Positions 44,656-54,733 of a stretch of DNA of 64,000 nucleotides are shown one piece after another. This stretch comes from an uncultured Polaribacter sp. (GTDB lineage: Bacteria > Bacteroidota > Bacteroidia > Flavobacteriales > Flavobacteriaceae), in contig NZ_CANMVP010000003.1 in assembly GCF_947501385.1 (NCBI RefSeq), positions 149,691 to 213,690 of the forward strand, given 5' to 3'. Position 1 is the stretch's first letter. Every line of letters begins with the position of its first letter. The notes under the pieces were generated by a model. It did not search any database and had not been told where the DNA came from. It saw only the letters and a list, made by a program, of their open reading frames with translations. The position numbers and the translations under genes are program-made.

Positions 44656-47600
44656 ATGAAAATAAAGCAATTTCGTTTTTCTATTTTGGTCTTTGTAATT
44701 ATTTTTTCTTTAAAAAGTAATTCGCAGGAATTATGGAAAAAATTGAGTAAAGAAAACTACTCTTTACAAAAGAAAGAAGTAAGGAGAATAAAAAATTTTC
44801 CTACAAAACACACCTTGTTTCATTTAGATACTCATGTTCTGAACACTACTTTAAATAAACAATCAAAATCAATAAATAATAGTATTCAACTCCCAAATGC
44901 TGAAGGTGTTTTAGAGTCTTTTAAAATTAGAGAATCTTCTAATCTTAGTGAGAAGTTAGCCAAAAAATATCCATCCATAAAATCGTATACAGCAGTAGGA
45001 ATAGAAAACCCAACTTCATATGTAAAAATTAGTATTGGTACAGATGGCTTTCATGCAGTTATATTTTCTGCAAAAGGAAAAACGGTTTATATAGATCCGT
45101 ATTCAAAAGACAATAAAGAATACATTGTTTATAAAACTTCAGATTTAAAAGAAGAAGATGTAAATTTTAAATGTGAAGTGGAAGAAACCGTAAGAAAACA
45201 AGCATTTACCAATACCAAAGCAAAAGTTGTAAACGATGGCAATCTTAGAACCTATAGATTGGCTTTGGTTTGTAGTGGAGAATATGCCCAGTTTCACTTA
45301 AATAATCAAAATATTTCTGCTAGCGCAAGTGATGCAGAGAAAAAAGCAGCGGTTTTATCTGCGATGAATACATCAATGACAAGAGTTAACGGTTTGTTTG
45401 AAAGAGATTTGGCTGTTAAAATGGTAATTGTTGATGACAATGACAAAATAATTTTTTTAGATCCTGATACAGATAATATTACAGATGGTGATCCTGATGA
45501 AATGCTTGATGAAGTGCAAACCATTGCAGATGCTCAAATAGGAAACGCAAATTATGATATTGGTCATATTTTTAGTATTGGCGGAGATGGTGTTGCTGGT
45601 TTGGGTGTGGTTTGTCTTACAGGACAAAAAGCAAGAGGAGTTACAGGGAGAAGTTCGCCTATTGGAGATCCTTATGATATCGATTTTGTAGTGCATGAAA
45701 TGGGGCATCAATTTGGTGCCACACATACACAAAATAATGATTGTAATAGATCAAACCCATCAGCAGTAGAACCAGGAAGTGCATCTACTTTAATGGGATA
45801 TGCAGGCATTTGTTCGCCTAATGTTCAAGGACAAAGTGATGATTATTTTCATGCCGTAAGTATTGCTCAAATGCAACAAATTATACAATCTTCTGCAAGC
45901 TGTGCAACCTTAACAAGCAACGGAAACAATGCACCTGTTGCAAACGCGGGTTTAGATTATAGCATTCCAAAATCGACACCTTTTGTTTTAAAAGGAACTG
46001 GCACAGATACAGACGGCGTTTCTTCATTAACTTATAATTGGGAACAGACAGACAATGAGGTTGGATCGATGCCTCCATCAGCAACCAATGCTGTAGGACC
46101 CATGTTTAGATCTTTACCCTCAAATATTTCTCCTAATAGATTTATGCCAGAACTCGCTACAGTTGTTTCTGGAAGTACATCTTCTACTTGGGAAGTTATA
46201 CCAAGCACTGCAAGAGAAATGAATTTTTCTTTATTGGTTAGAGATAATAATGTTACTGGAGGAGCTACTTTTAGAGACAACATGACGGTGACAGTAACAG
46301 AAGCCGATGCTTTTACAATTACATCTCAAAATACAGCTACAATTTGGGATGCAGGCAGTTCGCAAACCATCACTTGGAACAAAGGAACTACAGATATAGC
46401 TCCAATAAATTGTGAAAATGTAACCATTAAACTGTCTGAAGACGGTGGAATTACTTTTCCAATTACATTATTAGCAAGCACACCAAATGACGGTTCAGAA
46501 GCTATTATTGTACCAGATAATGTAACAACAGAAGCTAGAATTATGGTAGCAGCTGTTGAAAACATATTTTACAATGTAAATGCAATTAATTTTGAAATAA
46601 GATCTACAGTACCCTCATTTATATTAGAAAATACAAGTGGTAATTTGTCTGCCTGTAACTCAGGAAACCAAACCGTGAATTATAATTTGAATTTAGATTT
46701 TATCAACGGATTTTCTGAATCGGTAAGCTTTTCAACAACAGGACAGCCAGCAGGTGCTACTGTTTTATTTAGTCCAAATTCAATAAATGCTGATGGAAGT
46801 GTAACCATGACCGTTTCTAATTTAGATGGAATAACCGCCCAAGAGTACACCATAAACATTCAAGGAAATTCTGCGAGTGTAACTCAAAATATAGATGTAT
46901 TATTAATGGTAACAGACTCAAATTTAGGAACCGTAACATTAACATCTCCTTCAAACGGTGCAACTGATGTTTCATTGATAGAAACACTTTTTTGGGAAGA
47001 AGACACAAATGCCAGTTCTTATGACGTTGAAATTGCAAGCGATGCTACATTTGCTACCATTGTTTCTAGCGGAACAACATCTACAAATTCTTATAAAGTC
47101 ACAAACTTAGATATAGATGAAACTTATTTTTGGAGGGTAAAACCAAAGAATAATTGCAATGAAGGTTCTTTTTCTAATATTTTTAGTTTTACAACAGAAA
47201 CGCCATCCTATTGTACATCAACATTTACAGATGAATCTGGTGGTTCAGAACATATTACAAACGTAACTTTTAATTCTATAAATAATGATTCTGATAATGA
47301 TTTAATAGACGGTTATCAAGATTTTACTACTATAAACACAAACATATTTAAAGAATCAAATTACACAGTTAGCGTAACTTTTGATACTGGTGGTTTTCAA
47401 GACCATTGTTATGTTTTTATAGATTGGAATCAAGATTATGTTTTTGATAAGAATACTGAAAGATATGATTTAGGATCAAAAATAGAGGATGTTGCTACTG
47501 CAACTTTCAGTATCAATGTGCCTTCAGATGCAAGATTTGGAAAAACCACGATGCGAGTTGTTTTAGAATATGATGATCCAGACGATGGCTTTGGTGATGG

Positions 47601-48381
47601 CCCTTGTGATGCGGATCATTTAACAGAATGGGGTGAAACAGAAGACTATTCAATAACTGTTACAGAACTATTAATAGATCCTAACAATATTTCTGTGGAA
47701 ACAATTTCAGAGACTTGTGTAGATGAAAATGATGGAATTATTACTGTAAATATTCAACAAACTTCTTTTGATTATAACGTTACAGTAACAGGGGACTCAA
47801 CAAATTCTACAAGGCAAATTAGTGGAACAAACACTTCTTTTATAAACCTAGATCCTGGTATGTATGAAGTCTGTGTAGAAACAGTACAATTGAACTTTAC
47901 ACAATGTTTTGAAGTAGAAATTATTGCCTCTCAACCAATAGCTCTAAAAGCTATAGCGAATAAAAGTAAAAAAACATATGCTTTCAATATTGAAAAAGGT
48001 ACCGCCCCTTATAGTGTCTACCTAAATAATAACTTATTGAGAACTACCAATGAAAATATTTTTGAAATTGAAGTTAGAGAAACAGGTAAATTAGAAATAA
48101 AAACGGCTAAAGATTGTGAAGGAGTTTATAAAACAACCATAGAAAATGTTTTAGTATTAAAAAATCCAGTAGTAAATTCAATAGAATTATTACTTCCTCT
48201 AGGAACAGAAAGTTCTAAAATGGAAGCAATCATTTTCGATATTAATGGAAAATTAGTCTTTAAAAAAATGGTTGATGTAGAAGACAACAAAATGTCGATT
48301 CCTTTCCAGAATTACGCAAAAGGGCTTTATATTTTAAAACTACCAATAGACTCTAAACCCATTAAAATATTGAAGCAATGA
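44656..48381 (+). CDS. Secreted reprolysin-like zinc metalloprotease with T9SS sorting domain
   Basis: A 1241-residue secreted protein. Domain order: Sec signal (about 1-24), a propeptide-like region (to ~190), a metalloprotease domain (~200-425) with zinc site HEMGHQFGATH (His347, Glu348, His351, His357) and downstream Met turn LMGYAG, then Ig/cadherin-like and fibronectin III-like repeats (~440-890), a GEVED domain (~905-1000; FIDWNQDYVFD, WGETEDYSI), and a type A T9SS sorting domain at the end (IIFDINGKLVFKK, YAKGLYILKL). It likely degrades extracellular protein at or beyond the cell surface. Its stop overlaps the next start. Confidence 0.93.
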   Translation: MKIKQFRFSILVFVIIFSLKSNSQELWKKLSKENYSLQKKEVRRIKNFPTKHTLFHLDTHVLNTTLNKQSKSINNSIQLPNAEGVLESFKIRESSNLSEKLAKKYPSIKSYTAVGIENPTSYVKISIGTDGFHAVIFSAKGKTVYIDPYSKDNKEYIVYKTSDLKEEDVNFKCEVEETVRKQAFTNTKAKVVNDGNLRTYRLALVCSGEYAQFHLNNQNISASASDAEKKAAVLSAMNTSMTRVNGLFERDLAVKMVIVDDNDKIIFLDPDTDNITDGDPDEMLDEVQTIADAQIGNANYDIGHIFSIGGDGVAGLGVVCLTGQKARGVTGRSSPIGDPYDIDFVVHEMGHQFGATHTQNNDCNRSNPSAVEPGSASTLMGYAGICSPNVQGQSDDYFHAVSIAQMQQIIQSSASCATLTSNGNNAPVANAGLDYSIPKSTPFVLKGTGTDTDGVSSLTYNWEQTDNEVGSMPPSATNAVGPMFRSLPSNISPNRFMPELATVVSGSTSSTWEVIPSTAREMNFSLLVRDNNVTGGATFRDNMTVTVTEADAFTITSQNTATIWDAGSSQTITWNKGTTDIAPINCENVTIKLSEDGGITFPITLLASTPNDGSEAIIVPDNVTTEARIMVAAVENIFYNVNAINFEIRSTVPSFILENTSGNLSACNSGNQTVNYNLNLDFINGFSESVSFSTTGQPAGATVLFSPNSINADGSVTMTVSNLDGITAQEYTINIQGNSASVTQNIDVLLMVTDSNLGTVTLTSPSNGATDVSLIETLFWEEDTNASSYDVEIASDATFATIVSSGTTSTNSYKVTNLDIDETYFWRVKPKNNCNEGSFSNIFSFTTETPSYCTSTFTDESGGSEHITNVTFNSINNDSDNDLIDGYQDFTTINTNIFKESNYTVSVTFDTGGFQDHCYVFIDWNQDYVFDKNTERYDLGSKIEDVATATFSINVPSDARFGKTTMRVVLEYDDPDDGFGDGPCDADHLTEWGETEDYSITVTELLIDPNNISVETISETCVDENDGIITVNIQQTSFDYNVTVTGDSTNSTRQISGTNTSFINLDPGMYEVCVETVQLNFTQCFEVEIIASQPIALKAIANKSKKTYAFNIEKGTAPYSVYLNNNLLRTTNENIFEIEVRETGKLEIKTAKDCEGVYKTTIENVLVLKNPVVNSIELLLPLGTESSKMEAIIFDINGKLVFKKMVDVEDNKMSIPFQNYAKGLYILKLPIDSKPIKILKQ

Positions 48382-49058
48382 GAAAAATAGCAATTATATG
48401 TAGCTTATTTAGTTTCTGTTTTCTAAGTCTACAGTGTTCAAAAGAAGATCCAGTAAATCAGCCACCAACGGCTGTGCAACTACTATTTCCTTCAGAAAAC
48501 CTTTTATGTATAGATACTACAATTACTTTTGATTGGAGTGATGCAACGGATCCTGAAAATGATGATTTAGAATATACTATTATCATTGCAAAAGATAGAC
48601 AATTAACTGATATCGTAGAAAATAGAACTGTTACTAAGAGTCAGCTAAGTATAATTTTAGAGAAATCTATGGCTTATTACTGGAAGGTGAATGCCTTAGA
48701 TGTAAATAATAATCAAGGAGTTGCTTCATCAATATTTGCTTTCTATACAAAAGGAGATGCGATAACAAATTATGCACCCTTTATGGCAACGATAATAAGT
48801 CCCGAAAATACTACAAGTGTAAGCGCTGGAAATTTAGATTTGATATGGAAAGGAGAAGATGTAAATGCTAGTGATACATTAACTTATGAATTATATTTTG
48901 GCGAAAATACTACCTTAAACTTGGTTGATGATGCTCTTTCCGTAGAGACCTATACGGTAGCTGTAGCATCTGGCAAAACCTATTCTTGGAAAGTAAATGT
49001 CATAGACGATGCTGGTGCGAAGTCTATTGGACAAACTTTTAGTTTTACAGTAAATTAG
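48378..49058 (+). CDS. Fibronectin type III-like surface lipoprotein
   Basis: A 226-residue lipoprotein (signal ending FLSLQC, Cys20). The mature part carries two fibronectin III-like repeats (~30-125 and ~135-226), each with a WSDA/WKGEDV core and a YYWKV/YSWKV strand. The ATG overlaps the protease stop (ATGA), so translation is coupled. The repeats resemble those inside the protease, suggesting that it binds or tethers the same partner. No catalytic motif. Confidence 0.82.
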   Translation: MRKIAIICSLFSFCFLSLQCSKEDPVNQPPTAVQLLFPSENLLCIDTTITFDWSDATDPENDDLEYTIIIAKDRQLTDIVENRTVTKSQLSIILEKSMAYYWKVNALDVNNNQGVASSIFAFYTKGDAITNYAPFMATIISPENTTSVSAGNLDLIWKGEDVNASDTLTYELYFGENTTLNLVDDALSVETYTVAVASGKTYSWKVNVIDDAGAKSIGQTFSFTVN

Positions 49059-49079
49059 AAAATAGTTTTATAAAAGTAA

Positions 49080-49133
49080 AAACCTCATTATGTAAGCTGA
49101 ATTTATTTCAGTAACTATAATGAGGCTTTTTTT
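49080..49133. terminator. Terminator after the protease-lipoprotein pair
   Basis: CCTCATTAT (49083-49091) pairs with ATAATGAGG (49117-49125), with a smaller CTGAA/TTCAG stem inside, then CTTTTTTT. It can also serve the convergent pruA gene. Confidence 0.8.
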
Positions 49134-49153
49134 ATAAAATAAGAATGTTGTGA

Positions 49154-50779
49154 TTATCCTAAAAATGGATATTTGTAATCTGTTGGAGTTACAAATGTTT
49201 CTTTAATCAATCTTACAGAAGTCCAACGTAATAAATTTTGCGCAGAACCTGCTTTGTCATTTGTTCCAGAAGCTCTTCCTCCTCCAAAAGGTTGCTGACC
49301 TACAACCGCACCTGTTGGTTTGTCATTAATATAGAAGTTTCCTGCTGCGTTTTCTAAAGCTTTAGAAGCTTTTTCAACAATATATCTATCTGTAGAGAAA
49401 ATAGCTCCTGTTAATGCGTATTCCGTAGATTCATCAACTAATTTTAAAGAAGCTTCCCATGCTGCATCTTCATATACAAAAATGGTCATTACAGGGCCAA
49501 ATAACTCTGTAGTCATTGTTGCGTATGTTGGTGATTTTGCTAAAATAATTGTTGGTTCAATAAAATATCCAACAGATTTATCATGATTTCCACCAATAAT
49601 AACCTCTGCATTTGTATCTGCTTTTGCAGCATCTATATATTTTGCAATTTTATCAAAAGAACCTTCGTGAATAACAGCGTTTACAAAGTTCGATGGATCT
49701 TCTGGAGAACCCATTTTTAACTCATTCGCTTGCTTCTCTAAATGACTTTTTACTTCTTCCCAAAGAGAAGCAGGAATATATGCACGTGAAGCTGCAGAAC
49801 ATTTCTGACCTTGATATTCAAAAGCACCTCTTGTAATGGCAGTTGCAACTTGTAATGGGTTTGATGAATTGTGCACCCAAATAAAATCTTTACCACCTGT
49901 TTCTCCTACAATTCTTGGATATGTTTTATAATTATGAATATTGTTTCCTATTTGTTTCCATAAATTTTTGAAAACGGTTGTAGAACCTGTAAAATGCAAA
50001 CCAGAAAAATCTGGTGAAGCTAAAACAGTATCGGAAATCATTACCGGATCTCCATAAACCACATTTATAACACCATCTGGCAAACCAGCTTCTTTAAATA
50101 AATCTACAATTACTTGTGCAGAATAGGCTTGATGATCTGAAGGTTTCCAAACAACAACATTACCCATTAAAGCTGCTGCTGCGGGTAAATTTGCTGCAAT
50201 AGAAGTAAAGTTAAAAGGAGAAATGGCATATACAAAACCTTCTAAAGGTCTGTACTCAACTCTGTTCCAGATTCCTGGTGCAGATGCTGGCTGATCTTTA
50301 AAAATATCCGTCATATATTGTACATTAAAACGGAAAAAATCGATCATTTCACAAGAAGCATCTATTTCTGCTTGATGTACGTTTTTAGATTGTGCAATCA
50401 TTGTGGCAGCATTCATTTTTGCTCTGTAAGGTCCTGCTAATAATTCTGCAGCCTTTAAGAAAATAGAAGCACGTTCCATCCAACTTACACTAGACCAAGC
50501 TTGTCTTGCAGCTAATGCTGTAGAAATAGCAGTATCTATATGAGATTTATCTGCGGTATGGTATTGCCCAACAATGTGTTTATGATCATGAGGAGGTCTA
50601 ATATTTTTTGTGTTTCCTGTTTTAATTTCTTCACCATTTATATGCATCGGAATGTCTATATTGCTATTGTACATAGACTTATAGGTTGCCAATAACTCTT
50701 TTCTTTCTGGAGATCCAGGAGCATACTCTTTTACAGGTTCATTTACTGCAGTTGGAACATTAAAAAATCCTCTTGTCAT
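49154..50779 (-). CDS. pruA: L-glutamate gamma-semialdehyde (pyrroline-5-carboxylate) dehydrogenase
   Basis: A 541-residue aldehyde dehydrogenase that oxidises glutamate semialdehyde to glutamate in proline breakdown. The catalytic Cys is in EYQGQKCSAASRAY (around residue 326), and GETGGKDFIWVH is the family's cofactor and active-site segment. The N-terminal NVPTAVNEPVKEYAPGSPERKEL is typical of the class 2 enzymes. No proline dehydrogenase gene lies in the window. Confidence 0.95.
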   Translation of the reverse strand: MTRGFFNVPTAVNEPVKEYAPGSPERKELLATYKSMYNSNIDIPMHINGEEIKTGNTKNIRPPHDHKHIVGQYHTADKSHIDTAISTALAARQAWSSVSWMERASIFLKAAELLAGPYRAKMNAATMIAQSKNVHQAEIDASCEMIDFFRFNVQYMTDIFKDQPASAPGIWNRVEYRPLEGFVYAISPFNFTSIAANLPAAAALMGNVVVWKPSDHQAYSAQVIVDLFKEAGLPDGVINVVYGDPVMISDTVLASPDFSGLHFTGSTTVFKNLWKQIGNNIHNYKTYPRIVGETGGKDFIWVHNSSNPLQVATAITRGAFEYQGQKCSAASRAYIPASLWEEVKSHLEKQANELKMGSPEDPSNFVNAVIHEGSFDKIAKYIDAAKADTNAEVIIGGNHDKSVGYFIEPTIILAKSPTYATMTTELFGPVMTIFVYEDAAWEASLKLVDESTEYALTGAIFSTDRYIVEKASKALENAAGNFYINDKPTGAVVGQQPFGGGRASGTNDKAGSAQNLLRWTSVRLIKETFVTPTDYKYPFLG

Positions 50780-50883
50780 TTTGTTCGTTTTTAAAAATTA
50801 ATCTACTAATTTTGAAGATGTAAAGTTACAATTTTTATCAATCGATTTTGTGACTTTTAAAATGAATTTTATTTGATAAATGC

Positions 50884-51609
50884 ATGTGTACAGTTACCTA
50901 TCTTCCTTTAGGGAAAAACAATTTTATTTTAACTTCTAATAGAGACGAAACTCCATTAAGAAAAACGATTCCACCTAAAAGGTATTTAGAAAATGGTGTA
51001 GAATTAGTCTACCCAAAAGATGCATTGGCTGGTGGAACTTGGATTGGTACTAGTAGTAAAAAACGTTTGGTCTGTTTGCTAAACGGCGGCTTTACAAAGC
51101 ATACAAGAAATGCATATTACAAAATGAGTAGAGGTATTATTGTAAAAAAAATTCTTACAGACAAAGATGCGGTTGCTTTTATTAGAGCATTTGATTTTAA
51201 AGGGATAGAACCTTTTACACTTATTTTTGTTGATTTTAAAGAGGAATTAAAAACCTATGAATTGGTTTGGGATGGATTAAAAAAACATTTTGTAGAATTG
51301 CCTCAAGAACCTAAGATCTGGTCTTCATCTACCTTGTATACAGAAGAGATGAAAATGGTACGAAAAGATTGGTTTGCAACTTGGGTTTTAGAACACAAAG
51401 AATTCCATCAAAAAGAAATTATAGCATTTCACCAAAATGACAGTTTGGGGACTCCTGAAACTTCGCCCAAAATGAAACGAAAGTTTGTAGAAACGGTAAG
51501 TATTACTTCCATCAAAAAAGAAGATGATATTTGTCTGATATATGATGATCTTTTGAACAACCAAATAGCTAAAGAAATAATTACTTTCAATAAAATGCAA
51601 AAGAGATAA
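50884..51609 (+). CDS. NRDE/TANGO2-family protein
   Basis: A 241-residue protein starting MCTVTYLPLGKNNFILTSNRDETPLR. The Cys2 right after Met and the SNRDE box define the family. Loss of Met would expose Cys as an N-terminal nucleophile, as in Ntn hydrolases, but no substrate is established. Divergent from pruA; its end overlaps the 3' end of the minus-strand DUF3667 gene by 23 bases. Confidence 0.88.
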   Translation: MCTVTYLPLGKNNFILTSNRDETPLRKTIPPKRYLENGVELVYPKDALAGGTWIGTSSKKRLVCLLNGGFTKHTRNAYYKMSRGIIVKKILTDKDAVAFIRAFDFKGIEPFTLIFVDFKEELKTYELVWDGLKKHFVELPQEPKIWSSSTLYTEEMKMVRKDWFATWVLEHKEFHQKEIIAFHQNDSLGTPETSPKMKRKFVETVSITSIKKEDDICLIYDDLLNNQIAKEIITFNKMQKR

Positions 51610-52690
51610 GCCCTACAATTACAACTCCAATTCCTCCCATTAATACATAGACAAAATTTAGCATTAAGAATTTTATAAATGTCTTAAAATACCCTTGCTT
51701 GTAGAATTTTTTCATGGCTATAAATAAATACAGTAAGAATAGTATTATAAAGATCCAAGCATGTTTTACATCTGTAAAAAAGGAAATTAAATACAAAATA
51801 GTTAATAGCATAAAAAATACGGTTTGCGTATGAAAAACAAACACTAAGTGATCTACATAATTAAATTTTCTTCGGATATAAAATAACTTTAAGAATAGTG
51901 TAAAAAAGGGTAAGAATACAAATAAAGAAACAGAGCCATAAGATAACAAATCATTAAAATATTTATCTCGACTGTCTTTTTTTACTAAAGAATTTGCGGT
52001 TTTTGCCCTTGTATACAAAAATCTATTCGTAAAATTTTTATCATACCCCAAAGAATCTAAAGCAATGTCTATCTTAGAGTCTGGATACTCTTTTTCATAA
52101 GCTATAAATTTATCTAACCTGCTATCGCCTCCAAAAGAAATTCTATTTCCTCTAGAGATTTTTATGGCTGTTGAGTCTTTGACTTCTTTTTCTAAATCTT
52201 CTAAAATTTTCTCTTGTGCGATTTTTGGAATTGGAATATACGAATTTTCCATTTTATCTTTTACTTCCTTTTTTATAGAATCAATATCTTTTTTAGTAAA
52301 GTCTTTGGTGTTTTTATGAGAACTTTCTTTAAAAGTTTCAACAATATCTGCTTTGCTTTCTGAAGTGAGTTCGTCAAATTTATTTTTACTGATAGACAAA
52401 CCAACCAACAAAAAAAAGAAAATAGAAACCGTTAAATAAAAACGAAAAGGATTCGAATACCTGCTTCTTTTGCCTTCTACATAATCGATAGAAACTTTTC
52501 CGGGACTTGTTAAAAGCGGAATGATGGTTCGCCAGAATTTCGCATCAAAAGAGAAAAATCCGTTAAACATTTCATGAACAAAACTTCCAAAAGTTATTTT
52601 GTCGCCTTTGTTCGCTTGTCCACAATCTGGACAATATTTTTCTTGTCCGCTAAAAGGATGTCCGCAATTTAAACATGCTGGATCTTTAAT
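51587..52690 (-). CDS. DUF3667 membrane protein; start codon unresolved
   Basis: The first ATG gives 327 residues from 52570, but the same frame continues upstream with family-typical sequence: CLNCGHPFSGQEKYCPDCGQ (a four-Cys zinc ribbon, first Cys codon at 52673-52675) and KITFGSFVHE leading straight into MFNGFFSFD. The frame is open to a TAA at 52766-52768, yet holds no ATG, GTG or TTG. I place the start tentatively at ATT 52688-52690. The rest has 4-5 membrane helices and a charged central region. It overlaps or abuts the end of apaG. Function unknown. Confidence 0.75.
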   Translation of the reverse strand: MKDPACLNCGHPFSGQEKYCPDCGQANKGDKITFGSFVHEMFNGFFSFDAKFWRTIIPLLTSPGKVSIDYVEGKRSRYSNPFRFYLTVSIFFFLLVGLSISKNKFDELTSESKADIVETFKESSHKNTKDFTKKDIDSIKKEVKDKMENSYIPIPKIAQEKILEDLEKEVKDSTAIKISRGNRISFGGDSRLDKFIAYEKEYPDSKIDIALDSLGYDKNFTNRFLYTRAKTANSLVKKDSRDKYFNDLLSYGSVSLFVFLPFFTLFLKLFYIRRKFNYVDHLVFVFHTQTVFFMLLTILYLISFFTDVKHAWIFIILFLLYLFIAMKKFYKQGYFKTFIKFLMLNFVYVLMGGIGVVIVGLISFAFY

Positions 52691-52716
52691 TATAGCAACT
52701 TTCTTTTTGGTTTTTG

Positions 52717-53103
52717 TTAGTTTGATAATACAGGTGTTGTTAGTTGAAAAGTTGGAATGAATACTTTAAATTGTTCGAAAGTTTCTAAATTAATCATGGT
52801 ATAAAAGCCTTTCATAGCGCCTAAATTAGAGGCTAAAAAACAACCAGAATTGTAGGTGTATTTTTGGTTTGGATATAATGTAGGTGTTTGGCCAACAACG
52901 CCTTCTCCGCTTACAATTTCTGTTCCGTTTAAAGAGTCGTAAATTGTCCAGAACCTGTCTGTTAGTTTCACTATATCTAAACTGGTATTTTCTATAGTAA
53001 TGGTATAGGAAAAAAGATGGTACAACTTGTTACCTCTATAATTGGTGCCATTATAGTTTGTTTCTACAGAAATTTTTATACCCTTTGTAATTTGTTGAAT
53101 CAT
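52717..53103 (-). CDS. apaG: ApaG-domain protein
   Basis: A 128-residue single-domain protein with an immunoglobulin-like fold. YTITIENTSLDIVKLTDRFWTIYDS, GVVGQTPTLYPNQKYTYNSGC and MKGFYTMINLE match ApaG. The family is linked to Co2+/Mg2+ resistance in Salmonella, without a clear mechanism. The DUF3667 coding region follows or overlaps its stop. Confidence 0.93.
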   Translation of the reverse strand: MIQQITKGIKISVETNYNGTNYRGNKLYHLFSYTITIENTSLDIVKLTDRFWTIYDSLNGTEIVSGEGVVGQTPTLYPNQKYTYNSGCFLASNLGAMKGFYTMINLETFEQFKVFIPTFQLTTPVLSN

Positions 53104-53154
53104 ACTCAGGTAAAAGTAGTTTTTTTGATTTGTTTTTACAAATCAAATTTAGAA

Positions 53155-54369
53155 TTACCTATTTTGGTTAAAAAAACCGTTTCCAATACCAATAACTCTA
53201 TCGTATAAACTACCAAAAGGTTTGTAGTAAACAATTACGGTATATTCGTTCTCGGTTTCAAAAAAAGTACCATTTATTTCGTGGGTGTTTACAAAATTAT
53301 CAGTGCCAATAGTGGCAAAGGTATAATTGTAAAAACCTTGTTTTAGTAAAATGCTCGCGGTGTATGTTTTGGTTTCTGGATTGTAATACATCCTGTTTTC
53401 ATCAGTAATAGAAAAATCGTTAAAAGCACCATATACATACATTTCTTTTTCCTCAATCATGTCAGCTACTTCAACTGAAAAATGCATTAAAGCATAATCT
53501 GCTTCTGTATTATTATCATTTCCTTCTAGAGTTCTCACTACAAATTGCCCATTGATATCTGGGTTGTAGGTATACGCTCTAAACTCATTATAAGTAAAAG
53601 GATATAGATAATGGTTAAAGACATCTTCTTTAGTAATCTTTACAATATTCAAACTTTTATTTCTGATAATTTTACTATCAAAATTTAAATATTCGTTTCC
53701 TCCCCAAAAATTAGTTTTGTTGGTGTACGTGTATAATAATTGATTCGGTTTAAAAAATGTAGGTTGTAAACCTGTAATTATTTCATTCCAATTATTATTT
53801 TTTATAATGGTAACATGTATTTCTTGTCCAGGATTGTTAATTTGAATTCCAGGGTGATTTATTGCAAACTGAATGGTTTGTTGTGTATTTAAAGTCTTTG
53901 TATTTCTACTTCTTGCCACAGAAACAGGCACCGTTGCTAAATTCTCATAAAGCACAAATTTTCTTGTAAAAACAACCTCATCATAACTGTCTAAGACAGA
54001 TAATAGATAATTGCCACTTTTTGTAAGAACAGTATTTACATTGGGAATTCTTACGGAATAGTGTGTGTAATTTTGTAGAGTATTGAATGAATTCGTTACG
54101 TTAATTATAGTATTCTGGTCAAAACCATTAATAAACTGGCTAGAAAGCAATCTGCTTTTTTGCCAATCGTGGGTCATGTGTTCAATTTTGTACTGATACT
54201 CTTTACTATCTGCGTCTAAATCATCAAAAGATAATTCTAAAACAGTACCTAAAGGAACCATAGCAGAAAAATTATTTTCTTGTAAAGGTCTAAGCTGAAT
54301 GGTTTTTATGTTTTGAGCATAAAAACTAGTTGAAAAAAGTAAAAAAACAAGTATTAACCTTTTGTACAT
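53155..54369 (-). CDS. Type IX secretion system plug-domain protein (DUF5103)
   Basis: A 404-residue protein with a Sec signal (MYKRLILVFLLFSTSFYAQ). The N-terminal region QLRPLQENNFSAMVPLGTVLELSFDDLDADSKEYQYKIEH and the middle NHPGIQINNPGQEIHVTI match the DUF5103 family, one member of which plugs the T9SS translocon SprA. By family it may gate cargo export, which fits the T9SS protease 5 kb away. Beta-rich throughout; no catalytic motif. Confidence 0.85.
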   Translation of the reverse strand: MYKRLILVFLLFSTSFYAQNIKTIQLRPLQENNFSAMVPLGTVLELSFDDLDADSKEYQYKIEHMTHDWQKSRLLSSQFINGFDQNTIINVTNSFNTLQNYTHYSVRIPNVNTVLTKSGNYLLSVLDSYDEVVFTRKFVLYENLATVPVSVARSRNTKTLNTQQTIQFAINHPGIQINNPGQEIHVTIIKNNNWNEIITGLQPTFFKPNQLLYTYTNKTNFWGGNEYLNFDSKIIRNKSLNIVKITKEDVFNHYLYPFTYNEFRAYTYNPDINGQFVVRTLEGNDNNTEADYALMHFSVEVADMIEEKEMYVYGAFNDFSITDENRMYYNPETKTYTASILLKQGFYNYTFATIGTDNFVNTHEINGTFFETENEYTVIVYYKPFGSLYDRVIGIGNGFFNQNR

Positions 54370-54733
54370 ACCTTTATTTTAAGCGTCTTATAAATACTGA
54401 ATCTTATATTGTAAATATAATATCAAATACTGTTCCTTTTAAATAAATTATTAAATTTTATATAATATTTTTTTATTTAGCAATCTTCAGAAAGTGATTT
54501 TTTTGACTTCCTATACTTTCTCAGCTTCTTTTTAGCTTTTACCTCACATTTAATTAGATATGAAGTTTTTATTTGTGAAGTAAATAGGCACAAATATTTT
54601 ATCTTTAGCTTTATTTAGAATTAGTATAAATAAGTGAAATGAAGCAAGATTAACACAAAAATATATCAGTCCTCATCCTCAAAATCTTTAAATTTGCTTG
54701 ATTTTTTTAGATAACTAAATATTCCAATTTACT
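54370..54733. other. 364-base AT-rich intergenic region before nqrA
   Basis: No ORF, strong hairpin or member of the repeat families is evident. It must contain divergent promoters for the plug protein gene and the nqr operon, but no full TTG/TAnnTTTG match with proper spacing is obvious. Confidence 0.5.

Noticed and set aside
46817..47038. Minus-strand ORFs inside the protease gene
   Set aside because: Several 60-90 codon frames opposite the 1241-codon gene are shadows with no domain, signal or start context.
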